Shown here: positions 6,409 to 14,359 of the stretch, piece by piece
Layout of the letters: each line of letters begins with the position of its first letter
Numbering within the stretch: position 1 is the first letter of the stretch
Source: Eubacteriales bacterium
Lineage (GTDB): Bacteria > Bacillota > Clostridia > Oscillospirales > Butyricicoccaceae
DNA: 64,000 nucleotides
Direction of reading: 5' to 3'
NCBI GenBank assembly: GCA_030524205.1
Contig: JAUNGZ010000003.1
Location: 25,818-89,817 of the forward strand
Position numbers and translations under genes: made by a program
Notes under the pieces: generated by a model
What the model was told of the DNA's origin: nothing
Databases searched by the model: none
What the model saw: the letters and a program-made list of their open reading frames with translations, nothing else

Positions 6409-7830
6409 TTATTCTTTGTCTGCGCGCGCGGGGCGGAGGAAGCAGCGAAGCAGGAAGATCCCCGCGCAGGCCAGCGCGAACAGAACGCCGGCGGGATAGG
6501 CGATCTGCCGCGCCAGCCGCAGCCCCTCGTCGGCCATGAGGATGTAGGTGCTCGTCACCGCCGACATGAACACGGCGGGCACGGCGGCCGTCAGGCTTTG
6601 GTATTTGCCGCGGTTTTGGCGCAGGTACACCGCCGCCGCCCAGAGGGCGATCATGGCGAGGGTCTGGTTGGCCCAGGAGAAATACCGCCATACCACGTCG
6701 AAGTCGAGCTGGGTGAGCAGCGCCCCCGCCGCCAGCAGCGGAATCGTGAGCAGCAGCCGCTTGGCGATCTTGCTCTGGTCGAGGCGCAGCCAGTCGGCCA
6801 GCGTGAGCCGGGCGGAGCGGAACGCCGTGTCCCCCGAGGTGATGGGGCAGGCCACTACGCCCACCACCGCCAGCGCGCCGCCCGCAACGCCGAGCAGCTT
6901 GGTGGAGATATCATAGACCACGCCGGACTGGCCCAGCGAGGACAGCGCCGTTTGCAGGCCGGACGTTCCGCCGTAGAACGCGACGCCGGCCGCCGCCCAA
7001 ATTAGGGCGATCACGCCCTCGGTGATCATCGCGCCGTAAAACACGCGGCGCCCGTCCTTTTCCTTTTTCAGGCACCGCGCCATCATGGGCGACTGCGTGG
7101 CGTGGAAGCCGGAGACCGCGCCGCAGGCCACGGTGATGAATAAGTAAGGCCAGACGGGCCTGCCCGCCGGGTGGAGATTGGCGAGCGTCAGCTCGGGAAG
7201 GGGATAGCCCTGTAAAATAATCCCGCCGCCGATGAGCACGACCATCAAAATAAGAACCACGCCGAACACGGGATAGATCCGGCCGATCAGCTTGTCGATG
7301 GGCAGCAGGGTGGCCAGCAGGTAGTAGGCCAGAATCATCGCCACCCAGAAGGCCGTGTTCAGCGCGTCCGGTGTCAGCCGGGCGATCAGGGCGGCGGGGC
7401 TGGTGACGAACACCGCGCCCACCAGCGTGAGCAGCACCACAGAGAACACCCGCATGACCCGCTTCATGCCGCCGCCGAGGTACTTGCCTACAATTTCGGA
7501 GATAGACGCGCCGCGCATGCGCACCGAGATCATGCCTGTGCAGAAATCGTGGACCGCGCCGCCCAGAATGTTGCCGAACACGATCCAGAGGAACACCACC
7601 GGCCCGAACACCGCGCCCATCAGCGCGCCGAAGATGGGGCCGGTGCCGGCGATGTTCAATAGCTGGATGAGAAAGACCTTCCAAGTGGGCATTTCCACAT
7701 AGTCCACGCCGTCCGCCATGGAAACAGCGGGGGTGGGCCGCTCGTCCGGCCCGAGGATGCGCTCCATGAGCTTGCCGTAAGTCAGATAGCCGATCAGCAG
7801 CAGGGCCAGCGCGGCGAAAAAGGTAATCAA
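6409..7830 (-). CDS. cstA: CstA-family carbon-starvation/pyruvate transporter
   Basis: A polytopic membrane protein with CstA-family blocks: VEMPTWKVFLIQLLNIAGTGPIFGAL, HDFCTGMISVRMRGASI, ATQSPMMARCLKKE and ITSGDTAFRSARLTLAD. CstA/BtsT proteins are H+-coupled carriers for pyruvate or peptides; the substrate here is unknown. I place the start at a TTG (7828-7830), giving LITFFAALALL as the usual family N-terminus, with GGAAGGGAGGGAG 5 nt upstream. An in-frame ATG at 7896 lacks a good ribosome site but cannot be excluded. The gene is divergent from a LytTR response regulator, an arrangement known for pyruvate transporters (BtsSR/BtsT). Confidence 0.88.
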   Translation of the reverse strand: MITFFAALALLLIGYLTYGKLMERILGPDERPTPAVSMADGVDYVEMPTWKVFLIQLLNIAGTGPIFGALMGAVFGPVVFLWIVFGNILGGAVHDFCTGMISVRMRGASISEIVGKYLGGGMKRVMRVFSVVLLTLVGAVFVTSPAALIARLTPDALNTAFWVAMILAYYLLATLLPIDKLIGRIYPVFGVVLILMVVLIGGGIILQGYPLPELTLANLHPAGRPVWPYLFITVACGAVSGFHATQSPMMARCLKKEKDGRRVFYGAMITEGVIALIWAAAGVAFYGGTSGLQTALSSLGQSGVVYDISTKLLGVAGGALAVVGVVACPITSGDTAFRSARLTLADWLRLDQSKIAKRLLLTIPLLAAGALLTQLDFDVVWRYFSWANQTLAMIALWAAAVYLRQNRGKYQSLTAAVPAVFMSAVTSTYILMADEGLRLARQIAYPAGVLFALACAGIFLLRCFLRPARADKE

Positions 7831-7937
7831 ATCGGCTCCCTCCCTTCCGGCGGCATAGAATGGCATATTCCAACGTGCATACTGCGTTTCCCCCATCTTT
7901 TCGTCCCGCGCTGCGGGCCGCTTTTTAAATCCGGCCT

Positions 7938-7966
7938 TTGACTTTGCGCGTGTTTTTCGATATGAT
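7938..7966 (+). promoter_or_regulatory. Promoter of the LytTR regulator
   Basis: TTGACT (7938-7943), 17-bp spacer, TATGAT (7961-7966). Confidence 0.65.
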
Positions 7967-7999
7967 AATAACAGCGCGGCGCGGGCCGGTTTGATTTTT

Positions 8000-8066
8000 A
8001 TTATAACGGGCGCGCGGCCGCCCGGGAAACGCCGCGCGAAAATGGCACTTAAACGAACGAAAATTG
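8000..8066 (-). promoter_or_regulatory. cstA promoter region with LytTR-type direct repeat
   Basis: On the minus strand a -10 TATAAT (8000-8005) has no good -35. Upstream are direct repeats CAATTTTCG (8058-8066) and CCATTTTCG (8037-8045) separated by 12 bp, a 21-bp period. LytTR activators such as BtsR and YpdB bind repeats with this spacing. Confidence 0.5.
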
Positions 8067-8101
8067 ACGCTTGCCAATAAAAAATAGGGGAGGTGTGCCG
8101 C

Positions 8102-8842
8102 GTGCTGCAAATTGCAGTCTGCGACGACCGAATACAGGAGCTGAACGAGGTGACCGAGATGATCGCGGCGTATGCCCGCCAGCATCCCGAGAGCGGCTTT
8201 TCCGTGCGGCCGTTTCAATCCGGGCAGGATTTGCTGGAACACATCCGGTCGCGGGGCGGCTTTCAGATTTACCTATTGGATGTGCTCATGCCCGCGCCGG
8301 ACGGCCTTGCCATCGGCGCGGCGATCCGGAAGGACGACCCCGACGCCGTGATCGTCTATCTCACCATTTCGCCGGACTATGCCGTGGAGTCCTACGGCGT
8401 GCAGGCCTCGGGCTATCTGTTAAAGCCTGTCGGCCGCGCGGCTCTGTTCGCCCAGCTCGACCGGGCGCTGGACAAGCTGGCGGGCGAGCGGCCGCAGATG
8501 CTGACGGTACAGACCAAGGAGCGGGTCTCGCTGGTGCGGATTTCCGACATCCGCTATGTGGAAGGGACCAACCATACGGTCAGCTACTATCTTTCCAAGG
8601 ACCGGACCGTCACCGCCGCGAAACGGGGACCCTTTGAGGCCGCCGTGGCGCCGCTGCTGGCGGACGAGCGGTTCCTCCGCGTCGGCACGTCGTATCTGGT
8701 CAACATGCTCTATGTGGACAGCCTCGAAAAAGGCTTCTTGTTTCTGCGGGAGGGCGGTAAAATCCTGATCCCCCGCCTGCGGCGCGGGGAGGTCAGGGAG
8801 CGGTTTCTGGAGTTCGTACTGAAACGCGGGCTGAATTCGTGA
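8102..8842 (+). CDS. LytTR-family response regulator
   Basis: A 246-residue protein: receiver domain 1-~120 with acidic pocket CDD, phospho-Asp in YLLDVLMP, and KPV loop lysine; then a LytTR DNA-binding domain (~140-245) with RISDIRYVEG and FLRVGTSYLVNM signatures. I chose the GTG at 8102 because GGGGAGG lies 8 nt upstream; the in-frame GTG at 8093 touches the ribosome site. No histidine kinase is adjacent. The divergent cstA gene with a LytTR-spaced direct repeat is the likely target. Confidence 0.88.
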   Translation: MLQIAVCDDRIQELNEVTEMIAAYARQHPESGFSVRPFQSGQDLLEHIRSRGGFQIYLLDVLMPAPDGLAIGAAIRKDDPDAVIVYLTISPDYAVESYGVQASGYLLKPVGRAALFAQLDRALDKLAGERPQMLTVQTKERVSLVRISDIRYVEGTNHTVSYYLSKDRTVTAAKRGPFEAAVAPLLADERFLRVGTSYLVNMLYVDSLEKGFLFLREGGKILIPRLRRGEVRERFLEFVLKRGLNS

Positions 8843-8890
8843 CGGCGCCGCGTTTTTTTTCCTTTGCAGAGGAAAACGCAAAGAAACCGC

Positions 8891-8921
8891 TTGACTGTAA
8901 ACCCACTTTACCCTCTATAAT
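8891..8921 (+). promoter_or_regulatory. MerR-type promoter with 19-bp spacer and internal dyad
   Basis: TTGACT (8891-8896) and TATAAT (8916-8921) are separated by 19 bp, two more than optimal. The spacer contains the dyad GTAAA-CCCAC-TTTAC (8897-8911). Long spacers with a central dyad are the hallmark of promoters activated by MerR-family twisting. Confidence 0.7.
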
Positions 8922-8950
8922 GTAGGCAGCGGAAAGGGTAGGTGAAGCAT

Positions 8951-10399
8951 ATGAACATAGCGGAGGTGGAGCGCGCGACCGGACTGACGCGCGCCAATAT
9001 TAGGTTTTACGAAAAGGAGGGGCTGCTTTCCCCCGCGCGCGGGGAAAACGGCTACCGCGACTACGCGGAGGCGGATGTGCGCACGCTGCGGAAGATCAGG
9101 CTGCTGCGGCAGCTCCGCCTGTCCGTACCGGAGATCCGCGCCGTCGAGCGGGGCGAAAAGCCCTTGCCGGAGGCGGCGGAGCGGCAGATCGCCGTGCTGG
9201 AAAAGGACATCCGGGAGGGCGAGCAGGCGCGCGCCGTGTGCCGGGCCATCTGCGCCGACCGTGCCGAGTGGGACGGTCTGGATGTGGATAAATACGAATC
9301 CCTTGCGGTGCTGCCCGTGCATCAGCGCGGGCAGCACGCGGACGATAAGGACCGCCTGCCGCCCGCAGGGCATCCGTGGCGGCGGTATTTCGCCCGTTCG
9401 GTCGATTTGGCGCTGTATGGCCTGCCGGTCATGCTGGTCGAGATGCGGCTGCTGCGCTTCAACCCGGCGCTGCTGAGCTTTGCGGGCAGACTGCTGGAGA
9501 TCGTCGTCACCGGCTATATCGCCATCGCGCTGATGCTGCTGTTCGAGCCGCTTTTTCTGTCCCAATGGGGCACGACGCCCGGCAAATGGCTGCTCGGCCT
9601 TGCGGTGCGCGATTACGGCGGCAGCAAGCTGTCGCGCAGCCGGGCGTTTGGGCGCACGTGGGGCGTGTTTCAATATGGCTTCGGCTGGAAGATTCCTTTC
9701 TATGAGTGGTACCGCGGCTGGAAAAGCTATTGCGCCTGCACCGAGGCCGACCTCGACTGGGATACGGAAAACGAGTGCGCGGTCGTCGTGCGCCACGAGG
9801 AGACGCGCGCGCGGCATGTGGTTGGCTATCTGCTCGCGCAGGCGCTGGCAGTCGCGGCGACGGCCGGCATCGTGCTTTGGGCCGAGCTGCCGTCCCACCG
9901 GGGCGAGCTGACGCTCGCGGAATATGTGGATAACTGCAACGATTATCTGGCGTATAACGGCTATTATCCGCGTGTGAACGCGGACGGAAGCTGGAACGCG
10001 CAGCCGGAGGACGGCGGCATGGGTCTGGTCGTCCAGCTGATGCCCGCCGACCGGCTCGACGTGCGGGCGGAGACCGATGCGGACGGCTTTGTTTCCGCCG
10101 TCACCGTCACGGCGGAGGGCGAGTGGGGCTGCGGGAGCGAAGCGCGGCGGATGGCGTATATCGCCTTTGCCGTTTCGCATGAGCGGCGCGGCTATCTCAG
10201 CGCGCTGAACGACGCGGCCGCCGATCTCTTAGACGACGGCTGGTCCCTTGGCGCGCCGGATACGGAGGAGCGCGCGCAGGGAGAATTCGGCGCGCTGGAA
10301 ATCAGCCATGCGTATTCGTACAGCGGCGTCAGCCCCGAGGCGCTGGAGCAGGAAGCGCCCCGGCATTATCTGTCCGTTTACACGATACGGAAAAAATGA
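8951..10399 (+). CDS. MerR-family regulator fused to an RDD membrane domain
   Basis: A 482-residue fusion. Residues 1-70 are a MerR winged helix (NIRFYEKEGLLSPAR, GYRDY). A short helix at ~70-100 would be the dimerisation segment. Residues ~142-265 form an RDD domain (RRYFARSVDLALYG, two hydrophobic segments, WGTTPGKWLLGLAVRD). A further membrane segment lies at ~290-310, followed by a ~170-residue C-terminal domain, probably outside the membrane. This would be a membrane-tethered transcription factor. The ATG at 8951 (GGGTAGG upstream) is preferred over GTG 8942. Its own promoter has a MerR-type operator, suggesting autoregulation. Signal unknown. Confidence 0.8.
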   Translation: MNIAEVERATGLTRANIRFYEKEGLLSPARGENGYRDYAEADVRTLRKIRLLRQLRLSVPEIRAVERGEKPLPEAAERQIAVLEKDIREGEQARAVCRAICADRAEWDGLDVDKYESLAVLPVHQRGQHADDKDRLPPAGHPWRRYFARSVDLALYGLPVMLVEMRLLRFNPALLSFAGRLLEIVVTGYIAIALMLLFEPLFLSQWGTTPGKWLLGLAVRDYGGSKLSRSRAFGRTWGVFQYGFGWKIPFYEWYRGWKSYCACTEADLDWDTENECAVVVRHEETRARHVVGYLLAQALAVAATAGIVLWAELPSHRGELTLAEYVDNCNDYLAYNGYYPRVNADGSWNAQPEDGGMGLVVQLMPADRLDVRAETDADGFVSAVTVTAEGEWGCGSEARRMAYIAFAVSHERRGYLSALNDAAADLLDDGWSLGAPDTEERAQGEFGALEISHAYSYSGVSPEALEQEAPRHYLSVYTIRKK

Positions 10400-10437
10400 A
10401 AAGGGCTGTCCGCCCGCCGCGGACAGCCCTTTTTGTC
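10400..10437 (+). terminator. Rho-independent terminator
   Basis: AAAGGGCTGTCCGC (10400-10413) pairs with GCGGACAGCCCTTT (10419-10432), followed by TT. Confidence 0.9.
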
Positions 10438-10576
10438 GGCAAGGGCGAAAAAAACGCTTGGATTGTGTGAAATTTATCGAAAATGCTGATGCATTTTGCG
10501 GCATGGTGTTGTATAATATTTTCGTAACTGAAATTAGGGCTGCAAGCCCGAAAAAGTGAACGGAAGGATTTCCTAT

Positions 10577-11824
10577 ATGAACAACATGATCGCCGCCCTG
10601 ACAGGCGGCCTGTTTGACGAGGGCGGCGTTTCCGCCTACGCGCGTCCGGTGCTGTTCGGCACCGCCGGGGACGCGGTCAGGGACGCCCTGCCCGCCGCCG
10701 TGGACGCGTGCTTTTTTGTGCGCGATGAGCGGGAGCCTGCGATCGCGGGCGCGGAAAGCGCGGCGCTTTTGGGCGAAAACCGCTTTGCCGCGCTGAAAGC
10801 GCTGCCTGAGAGCCGGCACGTGCTGGTAATCGCCGCGCCGTTCGCGCTGGCAGAGGACGACGCGCTCGAGCATTTGGCGCAGACGCATATGAACACCGGC
10901 TACGGCGTGAGCGTGCTGGTGACCGAGCAGCAGGGCTTCGACGAGGAGGGCCAGCCCATCCCGGCGGACGATGCCTGCCTCGCCGCCGTGTTTACCTATG
11001 ACATGCTGCAAAAGGCGCTGGACGGCGGCGCGGACACGCTCGACGGGCTGGTCGACGCGGCGGTTAAAGCGGGCGCGCAGAAGGGCGTGGCCGTGACCAA
11101 CGAGATCGTCGAGATCTGCGACGGCGCGACGGCCTATATCGCCCAGATGGCGATGATCCAGCGCGTCAACTTCACGCTGATCGACAAGGGCGTGCAGATT
11201 TTCGACCCCGCGGGCACTTATATCGCGCCCGACGCCGAGATCGAGGCGGGCGCGGTCATTCTGCCCGGCTGCCACATCCGTCCCGGCTGCAAGGTCGGCG
11301 CAAAGGCCGTGATCGGCCCGAACTCCATTTTGGAGAAGGCGTCGATCGGCGCGGGCACGACGGTCAACAATTCGCAGGTCTATGAATCCACCGTGGGCGA
11401 GAACGTGACGGTCGGCCCGTTTGCGTACATCCGCCCGCAGTGCGTCGTGGGCGACGGCTGCCGCATCGGCGATTTCGTCGAGCTGAAGAAATCCACGATC
11501 GGGAACGGCACCAAGGTGTCGCACCTGACCTACATCGGCGACGCGACCGTCGGCGAGCGGGTCAACTTCGGCTGCGGCACGGTCGTGGTCAACTACGACG
11601 GCTACCACAAGAACCAAACCATCATCGGGGACGACTGCTTTATCGGCTGCAACACCAACCTTGTTTCCCCTGTCGAGCTGGGCGACCGCGTGTTCACCGC
11701 CGCCGGCACGACCGTGACCAAGAATGTGCCCGACGGCGCGCTGGCCGTCGCGCGCGCCCGTCAAACCACGCTGGAGGGCTGGAACGACAAGCGCCGCGCC
11801 GCCCATGAAAAAGAGAAAAAGTAA
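10577..11824 (+). CDS. glmU: GlmU-type glucosamine-1-phosphate acetyltransferase with degenerate N-terminal domain
   Basis: A 415-residue protein. The C-terminal left-handed beta-helix (~190-415) is intact, with hexapeptide repeats, GPFAYIRP, HLTYIGDA and NYDGYHK, so acetylation of GlcN-1-P is plausible. The N-terminal ~180 residues align only with the later part of the uridyltransferase domain: the nucleotide-binding LAAGxGTRM signature and the following KVLH lysine are absent. The full family length is ~450-460. The start ATG has GGAAGGA upstream. It is followed 53 bp later by prs, as gcaD-prs in Bacillus. UDP-GlcNAc synthesis would need a separate uridyltransferase. Confidence 0.82.
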   Translation: MNNMIAALTGGLFDEGGVSAYARPVLFGTAGDAVRDALPAAVDACFFVRDEREPAIAGAESAALLGENRFAALKALPESRHVLVIAAPFALAEDDALEHLAQTHMNTGYGVSVLVTEQQGFDEEGQPIPADDACLAAVFTYDMLQKALDGGADTLDGLVDAAVKAGAQKGVAVTNEIVEICDGATAYIAQMAMIQRVNFTLIDKGVQIFDPAGTYIAPDAEIEAGAVILPGCHIRPGCKVGAKAVIGPNSILEKASIGAGTTVNNSQVYESTVGENVTVGPFAYIRPQCVVGDGCRIGDFVELKKSTIGNGTKVSHLTYIGDATVGERVNFGCGTVVVNYDGYHKNQTIIGDDCFIGCNTNLVSPVELGDRVFTAAGTTVTKNVPDGALAVARARQTTLEGWNDKRRAAHEKEKK

Positions 11825-11877
11825 AAGATAAATTTGCATATTCGGACACATAATACAATTACGGAGGGGCAAATCGA

Positions 11878-12837
11878 ATGATTTCTCACGGTAAAAACAT
11901 CAAAATCCTGTCCGGCAACTCGCATCCGGCGCTTGCGATGCAGATCGCGTCCGCGCTCGGCCTGCCGCTCGGCAAATCGTCGATCGCCACGTTCGCGGAC
12001 GGCGAAATCTCGGTTTCCATCATGGAATCCGTGCGCGGCTCGGACGTGTTTCTCGTGCAGTCGACCTGCGGCCCGGTCAACAACAACCTGATGGAGCTGC
12101 TGATCATGATCGACTCGTGCAAGCGCGCGTCGGCGGGCCGCATCACGGCGGTCATCCCGTATTTCGGCTACGCCCGGCAGGACCGCAAGAGCAAGGCGCG
12201 CGACCCGATCTCGGCCAAGCTGGTCGCCAATCTGATCACCGCCGCGGGCGCCGACCGCGTGCTGACCATGGACCTGCACGCCGCGCAGATTCAGGGCTTT
12301 TTCGATATTCCGGTGGATAATATGCTGGGCTCCTCCGTGCTCATTCCGTATATCGCGGGCAAGTTCGGCGTCGGGACGGACGACACCGTGATCGTCTCGC
12401 CCGACCTCGGCTCGGTCACCCGCGCGAGAAAGTTCACCGAAAAGCTGGACATGCCGCTCGCCATCATCGACAAGCGCCGTCCCAAGGCCAACGTCTCCGA
12501 GGTAATGAACATCATCGGCTCGGTCGAGGGCAAAAAGTGCATTCTGGTGGACGATCTGATCGACACCGCCGGCACGCTGTGCCACGCGGCCGATGCGCTG
12601 GTCGAAAAGGGCGGCGCGACCGAGGTGTATGCCTGCGCCACGCACGGCGTGCTGTCCGGCCCCGCGATCGAGCGCATCAAGAACAGCCCGATCAAGGAGC
12701 TGGCCATTCTCGACACCATCCCGCTGGCCAGCGAAAAGAAGCTGGACAAGATCAACGTCCTGTCCGTCGCGCCGGTGTTTACCGAAGCGATCGCGCGCAT
12801 CTATGAAGAGGTTTCCGTGTCGACGCTGTTCGACTAA
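11878..12837 (+). CDS. prs: Ribose-phosphate pyrophosphokinase
   Basis: A 319-residue class I PRPP synthase making PRPP from ribose-5-phosphate and ATP. Visible motifs: FADGEISVSI, the flexible-loop region YFGYARQDRKSK, the PP loop TMDLHAAQIQGFF, and the PRPP-binding CILVDDLIDTAGT. A strong GGAGGGG ribosome site precedes the ATG. It is co-directional with and close to glmU and ends in a terminator plus a chain of hairpins. Assignment is secure. Confidence 0.96.
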   Translation: MISHGKNIKILSGNSHPALAMQIASALGLPLGKSSIATFADGEISVSIMESVRGSDVFLVQSTCGPVNNNLMELLIMIDSCKRASAGRITAVIPYFGYARQDRKSKARDPISAKLVANLITAAGADRVLTMDLHAAQIQGFFDIPVDNMLGSSVLIPYIAGKFGVGTDDTVIVSPDLGSVTRARKFTEKLDMPLAIIDKRRPKANVSEVMNIIGSVEGKKCILVDDLIDTAGTLCHAADALVEKGGATEVYACATHGVLSGPAIERIKNSPIKELAILDTIPLASEKKLDKINVLSVAPVFTEAIARIYEEVSVSTLFD

Positions 12838-12838
12838 C

Positions 12839-12899
12839 GTATAGGGGGCTTCAGAAGCCCCCTATATACGAAAGCCGGTTCCGGAGAAACCGGCTTTCG
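12839..12899 (+). terminator. Double-hairpin terminator after prs
   Basis: ATAGGGGGCTT/AAGCCCCCTAT (12841-12851/12855-12865) and CGAAAGCCGGTT/AACCGGCTTTCG (12869-12899). Neither has a long T run, so termination strength is uncertain. Confidence 0.6.
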
Positions 12900-13076
12900 A
12901 TACCCGAATGATGTCGCCCAAGGCGACTAAGTAGGGGTATCAAAAATCAGGCACGGGTCCTGACTTTTGATGGAAATCGCGTGGCGATTTCCGATAAAAT
13001 GCGCGGCCAATGCCGCGTCTGCATGTTTGAACGGTATGAAAAAAGGCTGCTGCAAGAGTGCAGCAGCCTTTTTTCG
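12900..13076 (+). repeat. Hairpin array A (modules of the post-stop hairpin family)
   Basis: A chain of palindromes without a gene. One arm pair TCAGG/CCTGA flanked by A and T runs (~12938-12970) is the same module as at 19491-19522 and 24392-24422. It is followed by GGAAATCGC/GCGATTTCC and a final terminator AAAAAAGGCTGCTGC/GCAGCAGCCTTTTTT (13039-13053/13060-13074). The first module of the family is missing here. Confidence 0.6.
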
Positions 13077-13173
13077 GCGGAACCCGCCGCCGCCACGTAT
13101 CGTAGCGGCGGGGAAACAGAGCGTGGCGGACAAAAGCGGCGGCTTTTGCTATGCTGAAGCCGAGGTGATAAAC

Positions 13174-13572
13174 ATGACATTCGGTGAAAAATTAAAGCGG
13201 CTCCGTCTGCGCGAGGAGTACTCGCAGGAACAGCTGGCCGAGCTGCTGCACGTGTCCCGTCAGGCCGTGACCAAGTGGGAAAGCGGCGCGGGCCTGCCCG
13301 ATGTGGAAAACATTAAGTCCGTCGCGGATTTGTTCGATGTGACGCTCGACTCGCTTCTGCGCGAGGAGGAGGAGCTGGAAACGTCCGACGAGGGCTTCTG
13401 CTGGAATGTTTCGCTGGCCTGCGCCGGGGTAGGGCTGGTGATCGGCGTGCTGCTCGACCGGCTGGCCGGCGCGGGCGCGGCCGCCATTGGGCTGTGCGCG
13501 ACGGGCGGCGGCTTTATCGGCTGGGCGGCCTGTTATATCGCCGCGCAGTATCAACAATGGAATAAGAGGTAA
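13174..13572 (+). CDS. XRE-type HTH regulator with two C-terminal membrane segments
   Basis: A 132-residue protein. Residues 5-60 are a Cro/CI-type helix-turn-helix (LKRLRLREEYSQEQLAELLHVSRQAVTKWE reads as the canonical domain), then a linker rich in Glu, then two hydrophobic segments at ~80-98 and ~103-122. This small membrane-anchored XRE layout is common in Clostridia, usually without known function. GAGGTG precedes the ATG. The gene sits 4 bp before a metallophosphoesterase gene, so the two are probably co-transcribed. An in-frame ATG at 12967 would run through the hairpin array and is rejected. Confidence 0.8.
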   Translation: MTFGEKLKRLRLREEYSQEQLAELLHVSRQAVTKWESGAGLPDVENIKSVADLFDVTLDSLLREEEELETSDEGFCWNVSLACAGVGLVIGVLLDRLAGAGAAAIGLCATGGGFIGWAACYIAAQYQQWNKR

Positions 13573-13576
13573 ACGT

Positions 13577-14359
13577 ATGAAAATTTTAGCGGTCGGTGAC
13601 GTGGTCGGCGAGGCTGGGCTGGACACCCTGCACGCGCTGCTGCGCCGGATCAAGCGCGAGACGGGCGTGGATTTTATCGTCGTCAACGGCGAAAACGCCG
13701 CCGGGCGCGGCCTGACCCCGCAGCAGGCGGACGAGATGTTCGCCGCGGGGGCGGACGTAATTACGCTCGGCAACCACGCCTTTAACAAGCGGCAGATCGC
13801 GCCGTATCTGGACGACCAGCCCGCGATCCTGCGTCCGGCCAACTACGCGCCGCAGACGCCGGGCCGCGGCGCGGCCGTCTTTGACGGCCCGCAGGGGCTG
13901 CGCATCCTCGTGATGAACCTGATCGGCCGGTGCGACATGGCCTTCGGCCCGGACAACCCCTTCCTGTGCGCCGACCGCATTTTGAAGGACTTCGCGGGGC
14001 GGTACGACATCGCGCTGTGCGACTTCCACGCGAACGCCACGAGCGAGAAGCTGGCGATGGGCTACTATCTCGACGGCCGCTGCGCCGCCGTCTGGGGCAC
14101 GCACACGCACGTGCAGACGGCGGACGAGCGCGTAAACCCCAAGGGCACGGGCTATATCACCGATATCGGCATGACCGGGCCGATTGTGTCCGTTCTGGGC
14201 GTGTGCCCCGAGCAGTCGATCGCCTTGTTCCGCGGCGACTTGACCGAATATTTTAAAACCGCACCCGGCGACTGTGCGCTTGCGGGTGCGGTCTTTGAGG
14301 TCACACGGAGCGGGGCGTGCCAATCCGTTCGGCGGGTCTGGCAGGAATATAGACGATAG
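13577..14359 (+). CDS. YmdB-family metallophosphoesterase (TIGR00282 type)
   Basis: A 260-residue calcineurin-fold phosphoesterase of the YmdB family (typically ~260-265 aa). Metal-binding motifs: GDVVGEAG at the N-terminus, NGENAAGRG, GNHAFNK, CDFHANATSEK and GTHTHVQTAD. In Bacillus the relative YmdB hydrolyses 2',3'-cyclic nucleotides and affects biofilm genes; the substrate here is not shown. The last ~35 codons (14251-14359) overlap both the terminator and the 3' end of the convergent membrane-protein gene. The C-terminal GAVFEVTRSG still matches the family, so the overlap is real rather than a frameshift. Confidence 0.88.
   Translation: MKILAVGDVVGEAGLDTLHALLRRIKRETGVDFIVVNGENAAGRGLTPQQADEMFAAGADVITLGNHAFNKRQIAPYLDDQPAILRPANYAPQTPGRGAAVFDGPQGLRILVMNLIGRCDMAFGPDNPFLCADRILKDFAGRYDIALCDFHANATSEKLAMGYYLDGRCAAVWGTHTHVQTADERVNPKGTGYITDIGMTGPIVSVLGVCPEQSIALFRGDLTEYFKTAPGDCALAGAVFEVTRSGACQSVRRVWQEYRR
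14251..14292 (-). terminator. Minus-strand terminator embedded in the YmdB-like gene
   Basis: ACCGCACCCG (14258-14267) pairs with CGGGTGCGGT (14283-14292). Read on the minus strand it is followed by TTTTAAAA. It lies 9 bp beyond the minus-strand stop codon and within the plus-strand coding sequence. Confidence 0.7.
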
